A stretch of 43,066 nt of DNA from JBDSGC01 sp046594105 (lineage in GTDB: Bacteria; Acidobacteriota; Thermoanaerobaculia; Gp7-AA8), in the NCBI GenBank assembly GCA_046594105.1, contig JBKJQB010000058.1, forward strand, positions 1 through 43,066. Direction: 5' to 3'. Positions within the stretch are counted from its first letter, which is position 1. Each line of letters opens with the position of its first letter. The notes beneath the pieces are model-generated. The model worked only from the letters and a program-made list of their open reading frames with translations. It was not told where the DNA came from and did no database searches. Of this stretch, positions 25,072 through 36,012 are shown piece by piece. The translations under genes were made by a program, and so were the position numbers.

Positions 25072-27078
<2,007 letters not shown>

Positions 27079-27167
27079 CCATTCCTCAAAGGCGTGGGGT
27101 TGCCGGAAGAGTCGTTGCCGGTGCGTCCAGGCAATCATATGCAACGTGGCCGGAGGAACCCGCATTC

Positions 27168-27239
27168 TGCCGACACGGCCGGCGGCGGCCGGCACGGCCG
27201 GCGGCGTGGGTTCGCACAGCGTCCGCCACAAGTTTCGCG
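27168..27239 (+). repeat. Family A repeat, type 1, with doubled first hairpin (copy A2)
   Basis: Two near-identical GCCG(G/A)C-ACG-GCCGGC hairpins stand in tandem, followed by the second hairpin CGC-ACA-GCG and the tail TCCGCCACAAGTTTCG. It sits in the 388-base gap between the aconitase-family gene and the next plus-strand gene, facing an inverted type 2 copy. Confidence 0.8.
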
Positions 27240-27318
27240 TTCAGCCACTTTCTCGGCCAGGCTTGAACGGATGCGCGGCGGAGACACGCGGAGCCGCAGC
27301 CGATTCCGCCTCCCACCG

Positions 27319-27395
27319 AGGCCGGCACGGCGGAACGTCTTGGAGCGCGATCTTCGCGGAGCCTTGGGCAACCATCGCCGCCGGCCGTGCCGGCC
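27319..27395 (-). repeat. Family A repeat, type 2, inverted (copy A2')
   Basis: Read on the minus strand it has GCCGGC-ACG-GCCGGC, then GGCG and the second hairpin GCC-CAA-GGC, then a tail with CTCCAAGACGTT. A partial first-hairpin arm lies at its far end. Apart from the two repeats, the gap 27079-27466 shows nothing I can assign. Confidence 0.8.
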
Positions 27396-27466
27396 CGGGG
27401 GATGGCGCGAAGTGTGCGAGACTTTCGGGTGGAACCTGCGACGCCGCCGCGTCGTCAGATGACCGT

Positions 27467-27868
27467 ATGAAACGGACCGCTCTGCTCGTTGCCATCATGT
27501 CCCTGCTCGCCTCGGCCGCCAGGGCCGGGAGCACCGGACGACCCGACTACTCGAAGGAGACGTTGTTCATCTTCGCCCGCGACTTTGTCCGGGAACAGGA
27601 AGCTTCGCGGGTGGAGTGGAACCTCGGCGCGATCGACGTCTTCCATTTCGGTACCCGCCTTCGCGTTTCCTATCTACCTTTTCTGGCTCCGCTGCCCGGC
27701 TCACGGCTCAAGGATGTGGCGACCTTCCCGAATCCGTTCGAGCTCACCCAGACGGCGATCGCCCGCTCCATGCCCTACATGCCTGACAACCGGCCGGCCG
27801 CGGTCCGGCGCGAAATCCGGCGGGCCCTGAAGCTGGAGAAGAAGGCGAAGATCCAACTGGCGCAGTAG
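27467..27868 (+). CDS. Small secreted protein of unknown function, 133 aa
   Basis: I do not recognise this family. The product has a signal peptide (MKRTALLVAIMSLLASAARAG). The mature part of about 112 residues starts with FIFARDFVREQEASRVEWNLG, has a beta-rich middle, and ends in a basic helix (RREIRRALKLEKKAKIQLAQ). It has no Cys in the mature part. The ATG at 27467 has no obvious ribosome site. It stands alone between repeat-filled gaps, with a small hairpin right at its stop. Periplasmic or secreted location is the only property I can support. Confidence 0.75.
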   Translation: MKRTALLVAIMSLLASAARAGSTGRPDYSKETLFIFARDFVREQEASRVEWNLGAIDVFHFGTRLRVSYLPFLAPLPGSRLKDVATFPNPFELTQTAIARSMPYMPDNRPAAVRREIRRALKLEKKAKIQLAQ

Positions 27869-27887
27869 TTTTCGCGACTTCGAAAAC
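27868..27887 (+). terminator. Small hairpin at the end of the 133-aa gene
   Basis: GTTTTCG and CGAAAAC pair perfectly around CGACTT, starting at the last base of the stop codon. No T-run follows, so termination is only possible, not shown. Confidence 0.35.
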
Positions 27888-27899
27888 ATCGAACCCGCC

Positions 27900-27955
27900 T
27901 TTCGTAACGCCGGCATCCCTGCCGGCCGGTCCGCCGGCATCTTGCCGGCGGGATC
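27900..27955 (+). repeat. Family B repeat (copy B2)
   Basis: TTTCGTAACGCCGGC starts the copy. Hairpins form from GCCGGC arms around ATCCCT and from CCGCCGGC/GCCGGCGG around ATCTT. It occupies the first part of the 338-base gap 27869-28206; the rest of the gap holds a promoter candidate and nothing else I can assign. Confidence 0.7.
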
Positions 27956-28109
27956 TCGCCAAAACAAAGCCGGCCGGAAGCGACGCACCAGCGTGCAGGG
28001 ATGCCTACGCGTTCCGCCGCCGCAGTGCTGGCTTCACCCTCCACCCCGCACAGAGCCGGCCATCGCGTGCGCATCCGAGGCGGGCCCGATTCCCGCTGCA
28101 AGGCTCAGC

Positions 28110-28138
28110 TTGCGATGGTGACCTCGAGGAACTACTCT
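28110..28138 (+). promoter_or_regulatory. Promoter candidate for the 1215-aa secreted protein
   Basis: TTGCGA (28110-28115) and TACTCT (28133-28138) are 17 bases apart. The predicted start of transcription is about 60 bases before the ATG at 28207. Confidence 0.45.
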
Positions 28139-28206
28139 GAGCCATCCCCGGTTCCCGCAACCCTGACAATCGAACGCTCCACGAACCATCAAAGCGAGGT
28201 TCACCG

Positions 28207-31200
28207 ATGCGGCTTCAGCGTGTTGTCACGTTCGCGATCATTGTCTGCGTCACCACCGCTGTTCACGGGCAGACGGCAGATTTCAGCGGCAGATGGACCG
28301 GCTCCATCACCGGACGAGTCATGGGGCGAGATACGTGTACTGGTTTGGTCAGCCAGACGGTGGACGTTTTCTTGACTCTCCAGCAGTCTGGCAACAACGT
28401 GAGCGGTAACCTCAACCTGGCATTTGCTGATCCCTGCAAGCCTGGATCGCCGAAAAATAACTTCTTGTCAGTGGCCCTGAGCGGGACGGCTTCCGGGACC
28501 AAGCTCACGGCGACCGCCACGCAAGACACCGGCAACTTTCCTCTGGTGGCCGTAGTAACCGGATCGTCGCTCACCCTGACAATCCCAAGCGATGATCCGA
28601 CGCAGCCGTTCAACGGAACGCTGGCGAAAGCGGCCGCGCCGTCGACTGATGTCACCGGATCGTGGGGCGGCACGTTCAACGTGAACGATTCGTGCGAGTC
28701 CGGCAATCCACCGATTGTGCGCCCCGCTCCGTGGATCTCGCCCGCCACACTGGTGGTCGTCCAGCAGCAGGGGGTTGTCAGCGGCGCGATCATCCTTTAC
28801 GCCGTGCCCGACCACGGCGATCAGTGTCAGGTCGTCGGTACGTTTCCCCTGGTGCTCCCGATCAGCGGTCAGGTTTCAGGCAACACGTTGTCCGGTGGGG
28901 TGACCGTTCCCGGAGACGGTGGCGCGGAAGTCCAGTCCTTCACCGCCACGATCAGCGGCAACTCGATGAGTATCAATGGGGGCGGCGGCAAGCTGAGCTC
29001 CACGCTTACCCGCGGTTCCTCGCAGGTTCCCGACATGCAGCTTTCCGGCGCTTACTCCGGCTCGTACAGTGACGTTTTTGAGCCCTGCGAGGGAACTCCA
29101 GGCAAGTTGCCGCCCATTTCAATCTCCGGCAGCATCTCCGGCCCCGTCACGCAGATCGGTCCCGCGATCTACGGCTTACTCACGGTCACCGGCCAGAAAA
29201 ACGATCGCTTCATCAACGGACAGTGCATCGTGACCGATTCGCCTCCGGAGGCCGTGACGATGTCGGGCCAGATCAGCGGAAACACGATCACCGGCGTGTT
29301 CTTCCTGGATAGAAGCAACGAACACGATGACAGCTTGGCGCCATTCAGCGCATCCATCAGTGGCAACACCATCACGTTCGTCATTTCCGGCGATACGCCT
29401 GGCGACTCGTTTACATTCGCAATCACCCGCAGCGGTTCCACGCCCGCTCCGCCGCAAATCCTCTCGTTCACCGCAACGCCTCCGAGCATCCGCGCCGGCC
29501 AGCCGGTGACGCTCGCCTGGTCGACGAACGCTGCGTCCTCGGTGACCCTCGACAACGGCATCGGCAGCAAGCCGGCTTCCGGTTCCGTCACCGTCGCTCC
29601 GGCAACGACGACGACCTACACCTTGACAGCGATCCAGGGGACGCAGACCGCGACGGCATCCGTTAGGGTGGAAGTCCTCAGCGGCCCCATCGTCAACGTC
29701 ACGACCATTCCCGCGACGATGCTGCAGGCGGTGGGCGGCGGCAGTGCATCGACGAGTTATGCGCTGACCAACTCCGGGAGCGCGCCGGCCTCACTCACTC
29801 TGGGGCAGAGCAACAACTTCTTCACGCAGTCGCCGGCCAGCTTCACCCTCGCGCCCGGCGCGACGCAGATCGTCACTGTCGTGGCGACGGCGCAACCGCA
29901 GGGCACGTACGAAGGCACTTCCAACCCATCGGGAAGCGGCGTTCCTTCCGGCCTGCAGATTCCGGTCAAACTGGTATCGGCGCCTGCTCCGACGGGAAGG
30001 GTGACTGCCGATCCAGGCACCAACCGCGTCGACGTGGCCGCGTCGCCGGGCAGCTCGCCGACAGGGTCGATCACGTTCAAGAACAACGGGACGGCGCGGC
30101 TCATCGGCGTGCTCAATTCCGATGTCGCATGGCTCCTTCCGCAACCCGGTACCGTGACCATCGATCCCGGCCAGACGGTCACCCTGACATTCAGCATCGA
30201 TCGCTCGAAGAGGCCTGATGGGGCGGCGCCGGTTGGATCCACTGAGGGGAATCTGACCCTATCGTTCCTGAGCGGCGCTTCCTCCGGCGCCAAGCGCACC
30301 CTCGACGGCCCGGCGCCGTCCACCTCCATCACCCTGGTGAAAGTGGTCGACACCGTGCAACCTGCCGTGACCACTGCCGGAATTCCCAACATCGCCACCG
30401 GCGAAGTGGCGCTGTTCGTCTCCGGAGTGGGTCACACCATCGGCACGCGCGGAGCGCTCTTCATCTCCGATGTCTCTTTGTTGAACCCGCAGGGCAGCAA
30501 GTCCATCGATGACGTGAAGCTGTACTACACGTCCACGACCGCTTCGGCCTCTTCCTCGCGCACGACGTCCCTTCCTGCGGTGGCTGGCCAGGTCAGCGTC
30601 ACCGTCGCCGACGTCGTGAAGACTGTGTTCTCCGGCAGTGACGAACGCGGCACGCTGCAGATCCGCTCGAAAGATGCCGACAAGCTCGCCGTCGCTGCAA
30701 CCGTGCTGACCACCAACAACCCGGCTGGCACGTTCGGCAACACCATTCCTGTGTTCCGTTCCGATCGTTCCATCGACGCCGGAAGCTCGCTTGTGCTCAG
30801 CGGTGTGCGCAAAGACAGCACCACGCACACGAACCTTTACGTTCAGGAAACCGGCGGCTCGGCTGCGTCGGTAAAGATCGATTTCCAGGCAGCGGACGGG
30901 ACGCCGGTCAGCTCGCGCACCGACTCCATCGACCCATTCAAGTTGCTGGCGCTGGACAATGTCGTTCCGGCCAATGCCGTGGCTGTCGTCGTCACGAACC
31001 AGAGTACCGGGGGCGGCAGAATCGCCGCGTATGCAACGCCGGTCGATGAAGCCAGCGGCGACACCTGGGCCGTGGCGGACTGGGCCCGCCAGCTCGGATA
31101 CTCGGGCGCCGATCCCGTCACCATTCCCGTGGCCGGGAGTGTCCACGGCCTCAACAACACGTTCTATCGCACCGACCTGGCGTTGACGAACCGCGGAACC

Positions 31201-31854
31201 GACCCGGCCATGGGCACGCTCCGCTACGCCTCCCGCACCGGCCAGACGGTGGAACAGCAGGTCACCTTTGGAGGTAAGGAAACCAAGGTCATGAACGACC
31301 TGGTCAGCTCCTTCAACCTCGACGGCGATTCGCTTGGATATCTGAAGTTCGTTCCGACAGCCGGCGCGTTCGCCGCAAGCAGCCGCACCTTCATGGCCAT
31401 TGCCGGAAAGCCCGACAGCTTCGGAAGCAGTGTTCCTGTTCTGTCGACGGCAACTGCGATCCGGCGCGGCGGAACGCGCGCCATTGCCGGACTTGCAGAC
31501 GCCTCCAAGGCGACCGTGGCTGCATCGAAGCCGGCGACCTTCCGCACGAACTTCGCGCTGGTGGAAACGGCTGGCGCCCCGGTCACCGTGAAAGTCACCC
31601 TGCGCTTCACGTTCCCCGCGGGGCAGAAGGCTCAGGGTGTCGGCGCCGCCTCGCGCGACTACGCACTCAACCCCAATCAATTCCTCCTGCTCAACTCCGT
31701 CGCCGCCGAAATCCTCGGGCCGGACCGATCGCAATTCGGTGACTTGACCAACATGGAAATCGACTTTCAGGTGATCGACGGAAATGGCGCGGTGATGCTG
31801 TTCACTTCGTCGGTGGACAATGCCACCGGCGACTCCATCGTGCGGACCGATTGA
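28207..31854 (+). CDS. Large secreted multidomain beta-rich protein (1215 aa)
   Basis: A predicted extracellular or surface protein with a signal peptide (about 1-22). It then has three tandem barrel-like modules of about 115-135 residues (starting DFSGRWTGS, DVTGSWGGT and QLSGAYSGS, each rich in SG-x-(V/T)-SGN strands), an Ig-like domain (about 418-500, PPSIRAGQPVTLAWS), two further beta-sandwich modules (about 500-690), and a C-terminal half of repeated units around NLYVQETGGSA, FYRTDLALTNRG and FRTNFALVETAGA, closing with VDNATGDSIVRTD. No catalytic motif is seen. The mature part has few Cys. GCGAGG lies before the ATG. It is convergent with the membrane-protein gene, with 25 bases between stops. 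Adhesion or matrix function is plausible but unproved. Confidence 0.9.
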   Translation: MRLQRVVTFAIIVCVTTAVHGQTADFSGRWTGSITGRVMGRDTCTGLVSQTVDVFLTLQQSGNNVSGNLNLAFADPCKPGSPKNNFLSVALSGTASGTKLTATATQDTGNFPLVAVVTGSSLTLTIPSDDPTQPFNGTLAKAAAPSTDVTGSWGGTFNVNDSCESGNPPIVRPAPWISPATLVVVQQQGVVSGAIILYAVPDHGDQCQVVGTFPLVLPISGQVSGNTLSGGVTVPGDGGAEVQSFTATISGNSMSINGGGGKLSSTLTRGSSQVPDMQLSGAYSGSYSDVFEPCEGTPGKLPPISISGSISGPVTQIGPAIYGLLTVTGQKNDRFINGQCIVTDSPPEAVTMSGQISGNTITGVFFLDRSNEHDDSLAPFSASISGNTITFVISGDTPGDSFTFAITRSGSTPAPPQILSFTATPPSIRAGQPVTLAWSTNAASSVTLDNGIGSKPASGSVTVAPATTTTYTLTAIQGTQTATASVRVEVLSGPIVNVTTIPATMLQAVGGGSASTSYALTNSGSAPASLTLGQSNNFFTQSPASFTLAPGATQIVTVVATAQPQGTYEGTSNPSGSGVPSGLQIPVKLVSAPAPTGRVTADPGTNRVDVAASPGSSPTGSITFKNNGTARLIGVLNSDVAWLLPQPGTVTIDPGQTVTLTFSIDRSKRPDGAAPVGSTEGNLTLSFLSGASSGAKRTLDGPAPSTSITLVKVVDTVQPAVTTAGIPNIATGEVALFVSGVGHTIGTRGALFISDVSLLNPQGSKSIDDVKLYYTSTTASASSSRTTSLPAVAGQVSVTVADVVKTVFSGSDERGTLQIRSKDADKLAVAATVLTTNNPAGTFGNTIPVFRSDRSIDAGSSLVLSGVRKDSTTHTNLYVQETGGSAASVKIDFQAADGTPVSSRTDSIDPFKLLALDNVVPANAVAVVVTNQSTGGGRIAAYATPVDEASGDTWAVADWARQLGYSGADPVTIPVAGSVHGLNNTFYRTDLALTNRGTDPAMGTLRYASRTGQTVEQQVTFGGKETKVMNDLVSSFNLDGDSLGYLKFVPTAGAFAASSRTFMAIAGKPDSFGSSVPVLSTATAIRRGGTRAIAGLADASKATVAASKPATFRTNFALVETAGAPVTVKVTLRFTFPAGQKAQGVGAASRDYALNPNQFLLLNSVAAEILGPDRSQFGDLTNMEIDFQVIDGNGAVMLFTSSVDNATGDSIVRTD

Positions 31855-31879
31855 CGGTACGCAGTACTCATTGGGAATC

Positions 31880-34249
31880 TCACCACTGGATGGGCAGATC
31901 GGGAAGGCGGGTTCGCTCTCCCCTGCCATCCAGGATTTCTACCTGCACGTCGCTCTGGTGCTTCACCCCGCGCGGCCGGCGGGGCAGAGTCAGGAAAAAC
32001 CCTGGCGCAGGGGTCGATGAGTACCAGGGGAACCGTGCGTGGACGTCGGGCCGCTGAAACGGGATCGCCGGATAGCGCTTCGTTCCGTTTTCCAGAAGGA
32101 TGTCCACTCCTCGGATTCCGTGAGGGGACAGCGCCCATCCCGACACCGTGAGCGCTCCTTCGATGTTCCCGTCCTTCGGGCGCTCCACAACGCCGAAGGT
32201 CCGTCCGACATACACAGCCTGATCGTGCAGCATCCGATCGAGCACCATCGCCGGCGGAAATCCCGCGCCATCGGGAACATCGGGAGGCCGGAGACTTCTC
32301 CAGCCCGGAAGATTGCGGGTGATGGCAAAGAGGTACGTGCCGCCCACCCGATGATCGAGCCGTCTGAGGAAGGCGATGCGTCCTCTGGCCAGCTCGCGCG
32401 TGAGCCACTCATGCGTGGCCGCGGCCGTGGTGCGCAGCCAGTCGTCGTGGACCACGATCAAGGTGCCACCGTTGGATTCCAGGAGGCCGATGAGCTCCGG
32501 CCCGATGACTGGCGCGGTGGACAGCTCGTGAATCCGGGCGTGCAGCGGTGGCTCGAAGCCGGAGGTGCCGTCGAAGATCGGCCGGTGATGGATGGTGGCC
32601 CCCAGGAGGTAGGTGAACTCCACGTCGGGATTGATGGGCAGGATGAGCACCCCGCCGGGAACGTGCGCGTCGCGCAACCACAGATCGCTGGCGTCGGGCG
32701 CGGCCAGCGCGTGCTCCCACCGGAAGATCGGGCGGATGTCGATGAAGGTGGCCACGAGCAGGAGCGCCATCGTGGCCGGTCGATGCCAGGAGCGGCGTCG
32801 CCGCAACAACTCAGCTGCGCCCAGCGAGCCCGTGGCGATCAGCCCGGTGTAGGCGATCACGGCGAAGCGTGCCGGGATGCGGATGCTCTGAAACGGCGTG
32901 ATGCGGTGATAGAGAAACTCGTAGAAGAACGCCTTCAGTCCGAGGGAACCAAGGACTCCCACCACGATCCAGACGGCGATGGCAGAGAATTCAGGGGGCC
33001 ATCGACGGCTTGCCAGCCAGGCACGGAGACTGATGGGTCGATCGCCGGTCCAGGCCAGAGGCAGCTGCAGCGAAAGCCGGATGGCGATGAGTGCGAGTAG
33101 CGCGATCATCGGAAGATCCGCCCGGCTCACGCTCACCAGCCGGAAGTGAAAGAGGCGCAGATCGAATTTGCTGGCCACCGCGCCGCCGTAGCTGAGCACC
33201 GCAGCGGCGACCATCGCGCCATCAAGGATGCGCAACAGCCGGCGATCCACAGGGCGTGATGGAGGATCCGGATCGACCTCACTCGATGCCGGCCTTCGGT
33301 ACAGCACGATGCCGGCGATCGTCAGGAAGATGGGCAACAAGCCGGGGAACAGGCTGCGCTCCGGTTGTGATCGTCCTTGTGGCAACGCTCCATAGGTGGC
33401 GCTGCGTCCCGAGGCCATCAGCCAGTCGGTCCAGTCTGCGGAGCCCCAGATCGCTTCCCCTTCGGAACGATGCATGCCGTAGAGTTTCGCCACGGTGCGA
33501 TAAGGCAGCAGCACCGGCACCAGCAGCAGCATGGCTGCACCACCGGCGAGGAGCAGAGGCATCCAGAATCGCCGGTCGCGACGCGGGCCGATCAGCGCGA
33601 GCATGGCCAGGCTGGCCGGCGCTGCGACGCCGGCGAAAAGCAGCAGATGTACGTTGCACAAGCCGTTCATCAGCAGCGCCCCACCGAAGCAGGCCGCCAG
33701 TTTCCACGACGGCCGCCGCCAGTAGGCGAGGATCGCGGCGACGATCAGAGGCAGCCATCCGCCCCAGATCAGCTGCAGATGCGCCAGATGATCGAGACGG
33801 AACTGGGTGAATGCGTAGAGGATCCCCACCACGAAGGCGGCGCCGATCGATCCGCTGACCACGCGGGCCAGGACCGAGGCTCCATACCCGCAGAAGGCGA
33901 AGCCGAGGATCATGGCAATGTTGTAGACGGCGAGCGGGCCGAAACCGAGCAGCGAAAACGGCAGCGCCACGATGGCGATCCCGAACAGATTCTCGCTGAA
34001 CGCCAGCGGCATCTTCGCCGGATAGAACATCGGCGCGTCGTAGAGATGCGAAGGCGCGTGCGTCATCGCGTAGAGATCCCAGTCGAGGATCCAGGTATTG
34101 AGCAGGGGATCGCCGAGATCCGACGTCGCCGTGCTCAGTCGCACGGCCAGCGGCCAGGTCATGGCCAAGGTGATGAGCAGAAACGCCGCGAAGAGGCTCA
34201 GCTCCCGCCCCACCGCCCGGAGTGTCCATCGCTCACTGACCGCCTGCAT
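31880..34249 (-). CDS. Large polytopic membrane protein, GT-C glycosyltransferase-like
   Basis: A 789-residue protein with about twelve membrane helices in its first 560 residues and a soluble C-terminal part. The first extracytoplasmic loop has an acidic motif region (SDLGDPLLNTWILDWDLYAM, then FYPAKMPLAFSENLFG), as in GT-C enzymes that use lipid-linked sugars. I cannot name the subfamily or substrate. The C-terminal region (about 560-789) alternates beta strands and includes LDHRVGGTYLFAI. The start at 34249 is chosen because a promoter-like pair ends eight bases upstream and the in-frame extension to 34339 is translated repeat DNA. It lacks a Shine-Dalgarno. The role in surface glycan assembly is inferred. 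Confidence 0.85.
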   Translation of the reverse strand: MQAVSERWTLRAVGRELSLFAAFLLITLAMTWPLAVRLSTATSDLGDPLLNTWILDWDLYAMTHAPSHLYDAPMFYPAKMPLAFSENLFGIAIVALPFSLLGFGPLAVYNIAMILGFAFCGYGASVLARVVSGSIGAAFVVGILYAFTQFRLDHLAHLQLIWGGWLPLIVAAILAYWRRPSWKLAACFGGALLMNGLCNVHLLLFAGVAAPASLAMLALIGPRRDRRFWMPLLLAGGAAMLLLVPVLLPYRTVAKLYGMHRSEGEAIWGSADWTDWLMASGRSATYGALPQGRSQPERSLFPGLLPIFLTIAGIVLYRRPASSEVDPDPPSRPVDRRLLRILDGAMVAAAVLSYGGAVASKFDLRLFHFRLVSVSRADLPMIALLALIAIRLSLQLPLAWTGDRPISLRAWLASRRWPPEFSAIAVWIVVGVLGSLGLKAFFYEFLYHRITPFQSIRIPARFAVIAYTGLIATGSLGAAELLRRRRSWHRPATMALLLVATFIDIRPIFRWEHALAAPDASDLWLRDAHVPGGVLILPINPDVEFTYLLGATIHHRPIFDGTSGFEPPLHARIHELSTAPVIGPELIGLLESNGGTLIVVHDDWLRTTAAATHEWLTRELARGRIAFLRRLDHRVGGTYLFAITRNLPGWRSLRPPDVPDGAGFPPAMVLDRMLHDQAVYVGRTFGVVERPKDGNIEGALTVSGWALSPHGIRGVDILLENGTKRYPAIPFQRPDVHARFPWYSSTPAPGFFLTLPRRPRGVKHQSDVQVEILDGRGERTRLPDLPIQW

Positions 34250-34257
34250 CGCGCGGA

Positions 34258-34286
34258 ACGGTACGTGTTCAGAGGAACCAGGTAAA
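34258..34286 (-). promoter_or_regulatory. Promoter giving a leaderless transcript for the membrane protein
   Basis: On the minus strand TTTACC (34286-34281) is followed after 17 bases by TACCGT (34263-34258). The -10 box ends eight bases before the ATG, so the transcript would begin at or just before the start codon. Confidence 0.5.
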
Positions 34287-34297
34287 GGATTGCGTGA

Positions 34298-34339
34298 GGC
34301 CGGCACGGCCGGCGGCGGTGTTCGCAAAGCGTCCGCCAC
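34298..34339 (+). repeat. Family A repeat, type 1 (copy A3)
   Basis: GCCGGC-ACG-GCCGGC hairpin, GGCG, then CGC-AAA-GCG and TCCGCCACG. It lies between the membrane-protein promoter and a family B copy, facing the inverted copy beside the hydrolase gene. Confidence 0.8.
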
Positions 34340-34369
34340 GGGGTGATGAACGTGCGCGCCGTCGTTCTG

Positions 34370-34497
34370 AGCGAAGCGAACGTAGCGCCGGCATCCTTGC
34401 CGGCCGTGGCGTCGGCTTCCAGCCGGCGTTCACTGGGCGAGCTCCCGCGGGCAGGATGCCCGCGGCACGGCCGGCAGGGATGCCGGCGCTACGAAAG
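34370..34497 (+). repeat. Family B repeat (copy B3), long inverted structure
   Basis: The left arm (34380-34408, from ACGTAGCGCCGGCATCC on) is matched by an inverted arm at 34464-34494 with about two mismatches, so the whole copy can fold into one stem of more than 25 pairs. Inside are smaller hairpins (GTCGGC/AGCCGGC and CCGCGGGC/GCCCGCGG). The gap 34250-34573 is filled by this copy, two family A copies and the promoter. Confidence 0.75.
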
Positions 34498-34534
34498 GCA
34501 CCCATTTCCCCATCATCGTTACAGACGTTCATTA

Positions 34535-34571
34535 GAAGCCTTGGGCGACCAACGCCGCCGGCCGTGCCGGC
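34535..34571 (-). repeat. Family A repeat, type 2, inverted (copy A3')
   Basis: Starts two bases after the stop codon of the hydrolase gene, in the same direction as that gene. First hairpin GCCGGC-ACG-GCCGGC; second hairpin GCC-CAA-GGC. Confidence 0.8.
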
Positions 34572-34573
34572 CG

Positions 34574-35791
34574 TCACTTTCGCTCGATCAGCACGCTCGA
34601 TCCGAACGTCTCCGGCTTCAGCAGCTCGCGGGCCTTCAGATCATCTTTCAGATACGCGTCCCAGAAGATCAAGGAGACCGTGCGGATGTTGCGAAACACG
34701 TTGCGGTCGCCTTCGAACGATCCGTTGTTCCGCCGCGGTTGCTGCTGCTGGACCTGCTGTCCGGTTCGCGGATCGACCACGGGACCGTTCGGGTTCATCG
34801 GGTCGTACACAGCGGTCTGTTCGGGACCGGGGTCGATGCCGCTGGCCATTCCGGTGAAGGAGAGATGCCGGGCGCCCTCGATCAGGGCGAAGTACTTGTC
34901 GCCGGCAGGAGAGTGCTCGAAGGCGGTACGGCGCCAGTCGGGACCTTCGTTCTGGTCGGCCCCGAAATCGCGCGAGCCGGTCATGTAGAGCGCCGGGATC
35001 CGTACGTTGCGCCAGGACTCCGTGGTCAGCCCCCGGTTCGCCGCGACGCCCTGGGGAGACATCGCCATCGCTGCCTTGATGCGCGAGTCGGCCAGCTTCA
35101 GCGGCGGATTCCCGAACGTCTGTGCCCCCGACAACAGCATCGTGGTGAAGGCGCCGTAGGAATGCCCCCCGACGCCGATGCGCGCGTGATCCATTTTCCC
35201 CTTCAGCTCCGGAAATCGCTGTTCCAGTTGATCGAGCGAGTCAAGGATCAGGGTGATGTCGCGGGCCCGGTCGCGCCACTGCGGTTCTCTCTCACGATCC
35301 CACATGGCCTCGGCCGGATTGGGACGCGGCGTTTTCGGCTCCTCCGTGCGAACGCGATCGTTGTTCCGATTTCCATCGCGACGTCCCTCGGCCCGCTCGC
35401 GGCGACGCTCCATTGCCTCGTCCCGCAGCAGCGGTGCAAGCCTGCCCGCGTCCGCGTGCACCGGTCGGATGCAGACGTAGCCGTAGCCGGTCCAGAACGA
35501 AGCCAGCGCCTCGTACGACCGATTCGAACCGCCGTAACCGTGCGAGAAGATGATGACCGGGAACGGACCGCCACGCGTGGGGTACTCCACCGAGAGGTCG
35601 AGATCCTTGTTCCGCTCTGGATCGTGCAAAAGCGCTGTGGGGATCACACCGACCGGACCGGAACCGGCGTCTCCCATGAATCCGGCGAGACCGGCCGGCC
35701 TGGGCTTCGGAGCAGGCTCCGGCTTGGGGTTGTCATCCGAGGAGCAGCCAACGAGGATCACGGCGGCAAGCAGGGCAAGGCATCGTTTCAT
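34574..35791 (-). CDS. Alpha/beta-hydrolase lipoprotein (PAF-acetylhydrolase/dienelactone-hydrolase-like)
   Basis: A 405-residue predicted lipoprotein. CGGAGG lies five bases before the ATG at 35791, and the signal ends in LVGCSS (Cys16). A Pro/Lys linker follows. The catalytic domain has the oxyanion strand VIIFSHGYGGSNRSYEAL, the nucleophile elbow GGHSYGAFTTML (GxSxG), an acid in the YMTGSRDFGADQNEG region and a His in GARHLSFTG. These support an active serine esterase or lipase. A charged, Arg/Glu-rich insert (RRERAEGRRDGNRNND) separates strands and is unusual. The C-terminal 60 residues contain a Gln run. Closest families are PAF-acetylhydrolase-like; the substrate is not known. Confidence 0.9.
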   Translation of the reverse strand: MKRCLALLAAVILVGCSSDDNPKPEPAPKPRPAGLAGFMGDAGSGPVGVIPTALLHDPERNKDLDLSVEYPTRGGPFPVIIFSHGYGGSNRSYEALASFWTGYGYVCIRPVHADAGRLAPLLRDEAMERRRERAEGRRDGNRNNDRVRTEEPKTPRPNPAEAMWDREREPQWRDRARDITLILDSLDQLEQRFPELKGKMDHARIGVGGHSYGAFTTMLLSGAQTFGNPPLKLADSRIKAAMAMSPQGVAANRGLTTESWRNVRIPALYMTGSRDFGADQNEGPDWRRTAFEHSPAGDKYFALIEGARHLSFTGMASGIDPGPEQTAVYDPMNPNGPVVDPRTGQQVQQQQPRRNNGSFEGDRNVFRNIRTVSLIFWDAYLKDDLKARELLKPETFGSSVLIERK

Positions 35792-36000
35792 CACAACCTC
35801 CGGTACGGCGGGGCCACCTATCTGTTGAATCCGTCGCTCAGCATACGCAAGAGCGAAAACGACAGATGGGTCTGCGATGGGCGCGCCAATCCTCGTCTGC
35901 GCGATCCACAACCTGTGGAAGAGCATGCCATTGCTTGCACGAATCTGCGGAGCCGATGCCTTCACGGACGCGTTAGACCTTCGGGCTGCGATCGATCTGC

Positions 36001-36006
36001 TAGGCT
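36001..36006 (+). promoter_or_regulatory. -10-like box before the helicase gene
   Basis: TAGGCT ends six bases before the GTG start. There is no Shine-Dalgarno and no clear -35. Weak evidence for a leaderless transcript. Confidence 0.25.
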
Positions 36007-36012
36007 CCGGCG

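Noticed and set aside
27079..27231. 51-residue extension of the aconitase-family protein
   Set aside because: Partly translated repeat DNA. The ATG at 27078 has GAGGA before it and the conserved part starts soon after.
30259..31929. 556-aa open frame antisense to the large secreted protein
   Set aside because: Composition rich in Arg, Gly and His typical of antisense; the plus strand shows a signal peptide and repeated modules.
34250..34339. N-terminal extension of the membrane protein starting MADALRTPPPAVPAS
   Set aside because: It is translated family A repeat; a promoter-like pair and the conserved start lie downstream at 34249.
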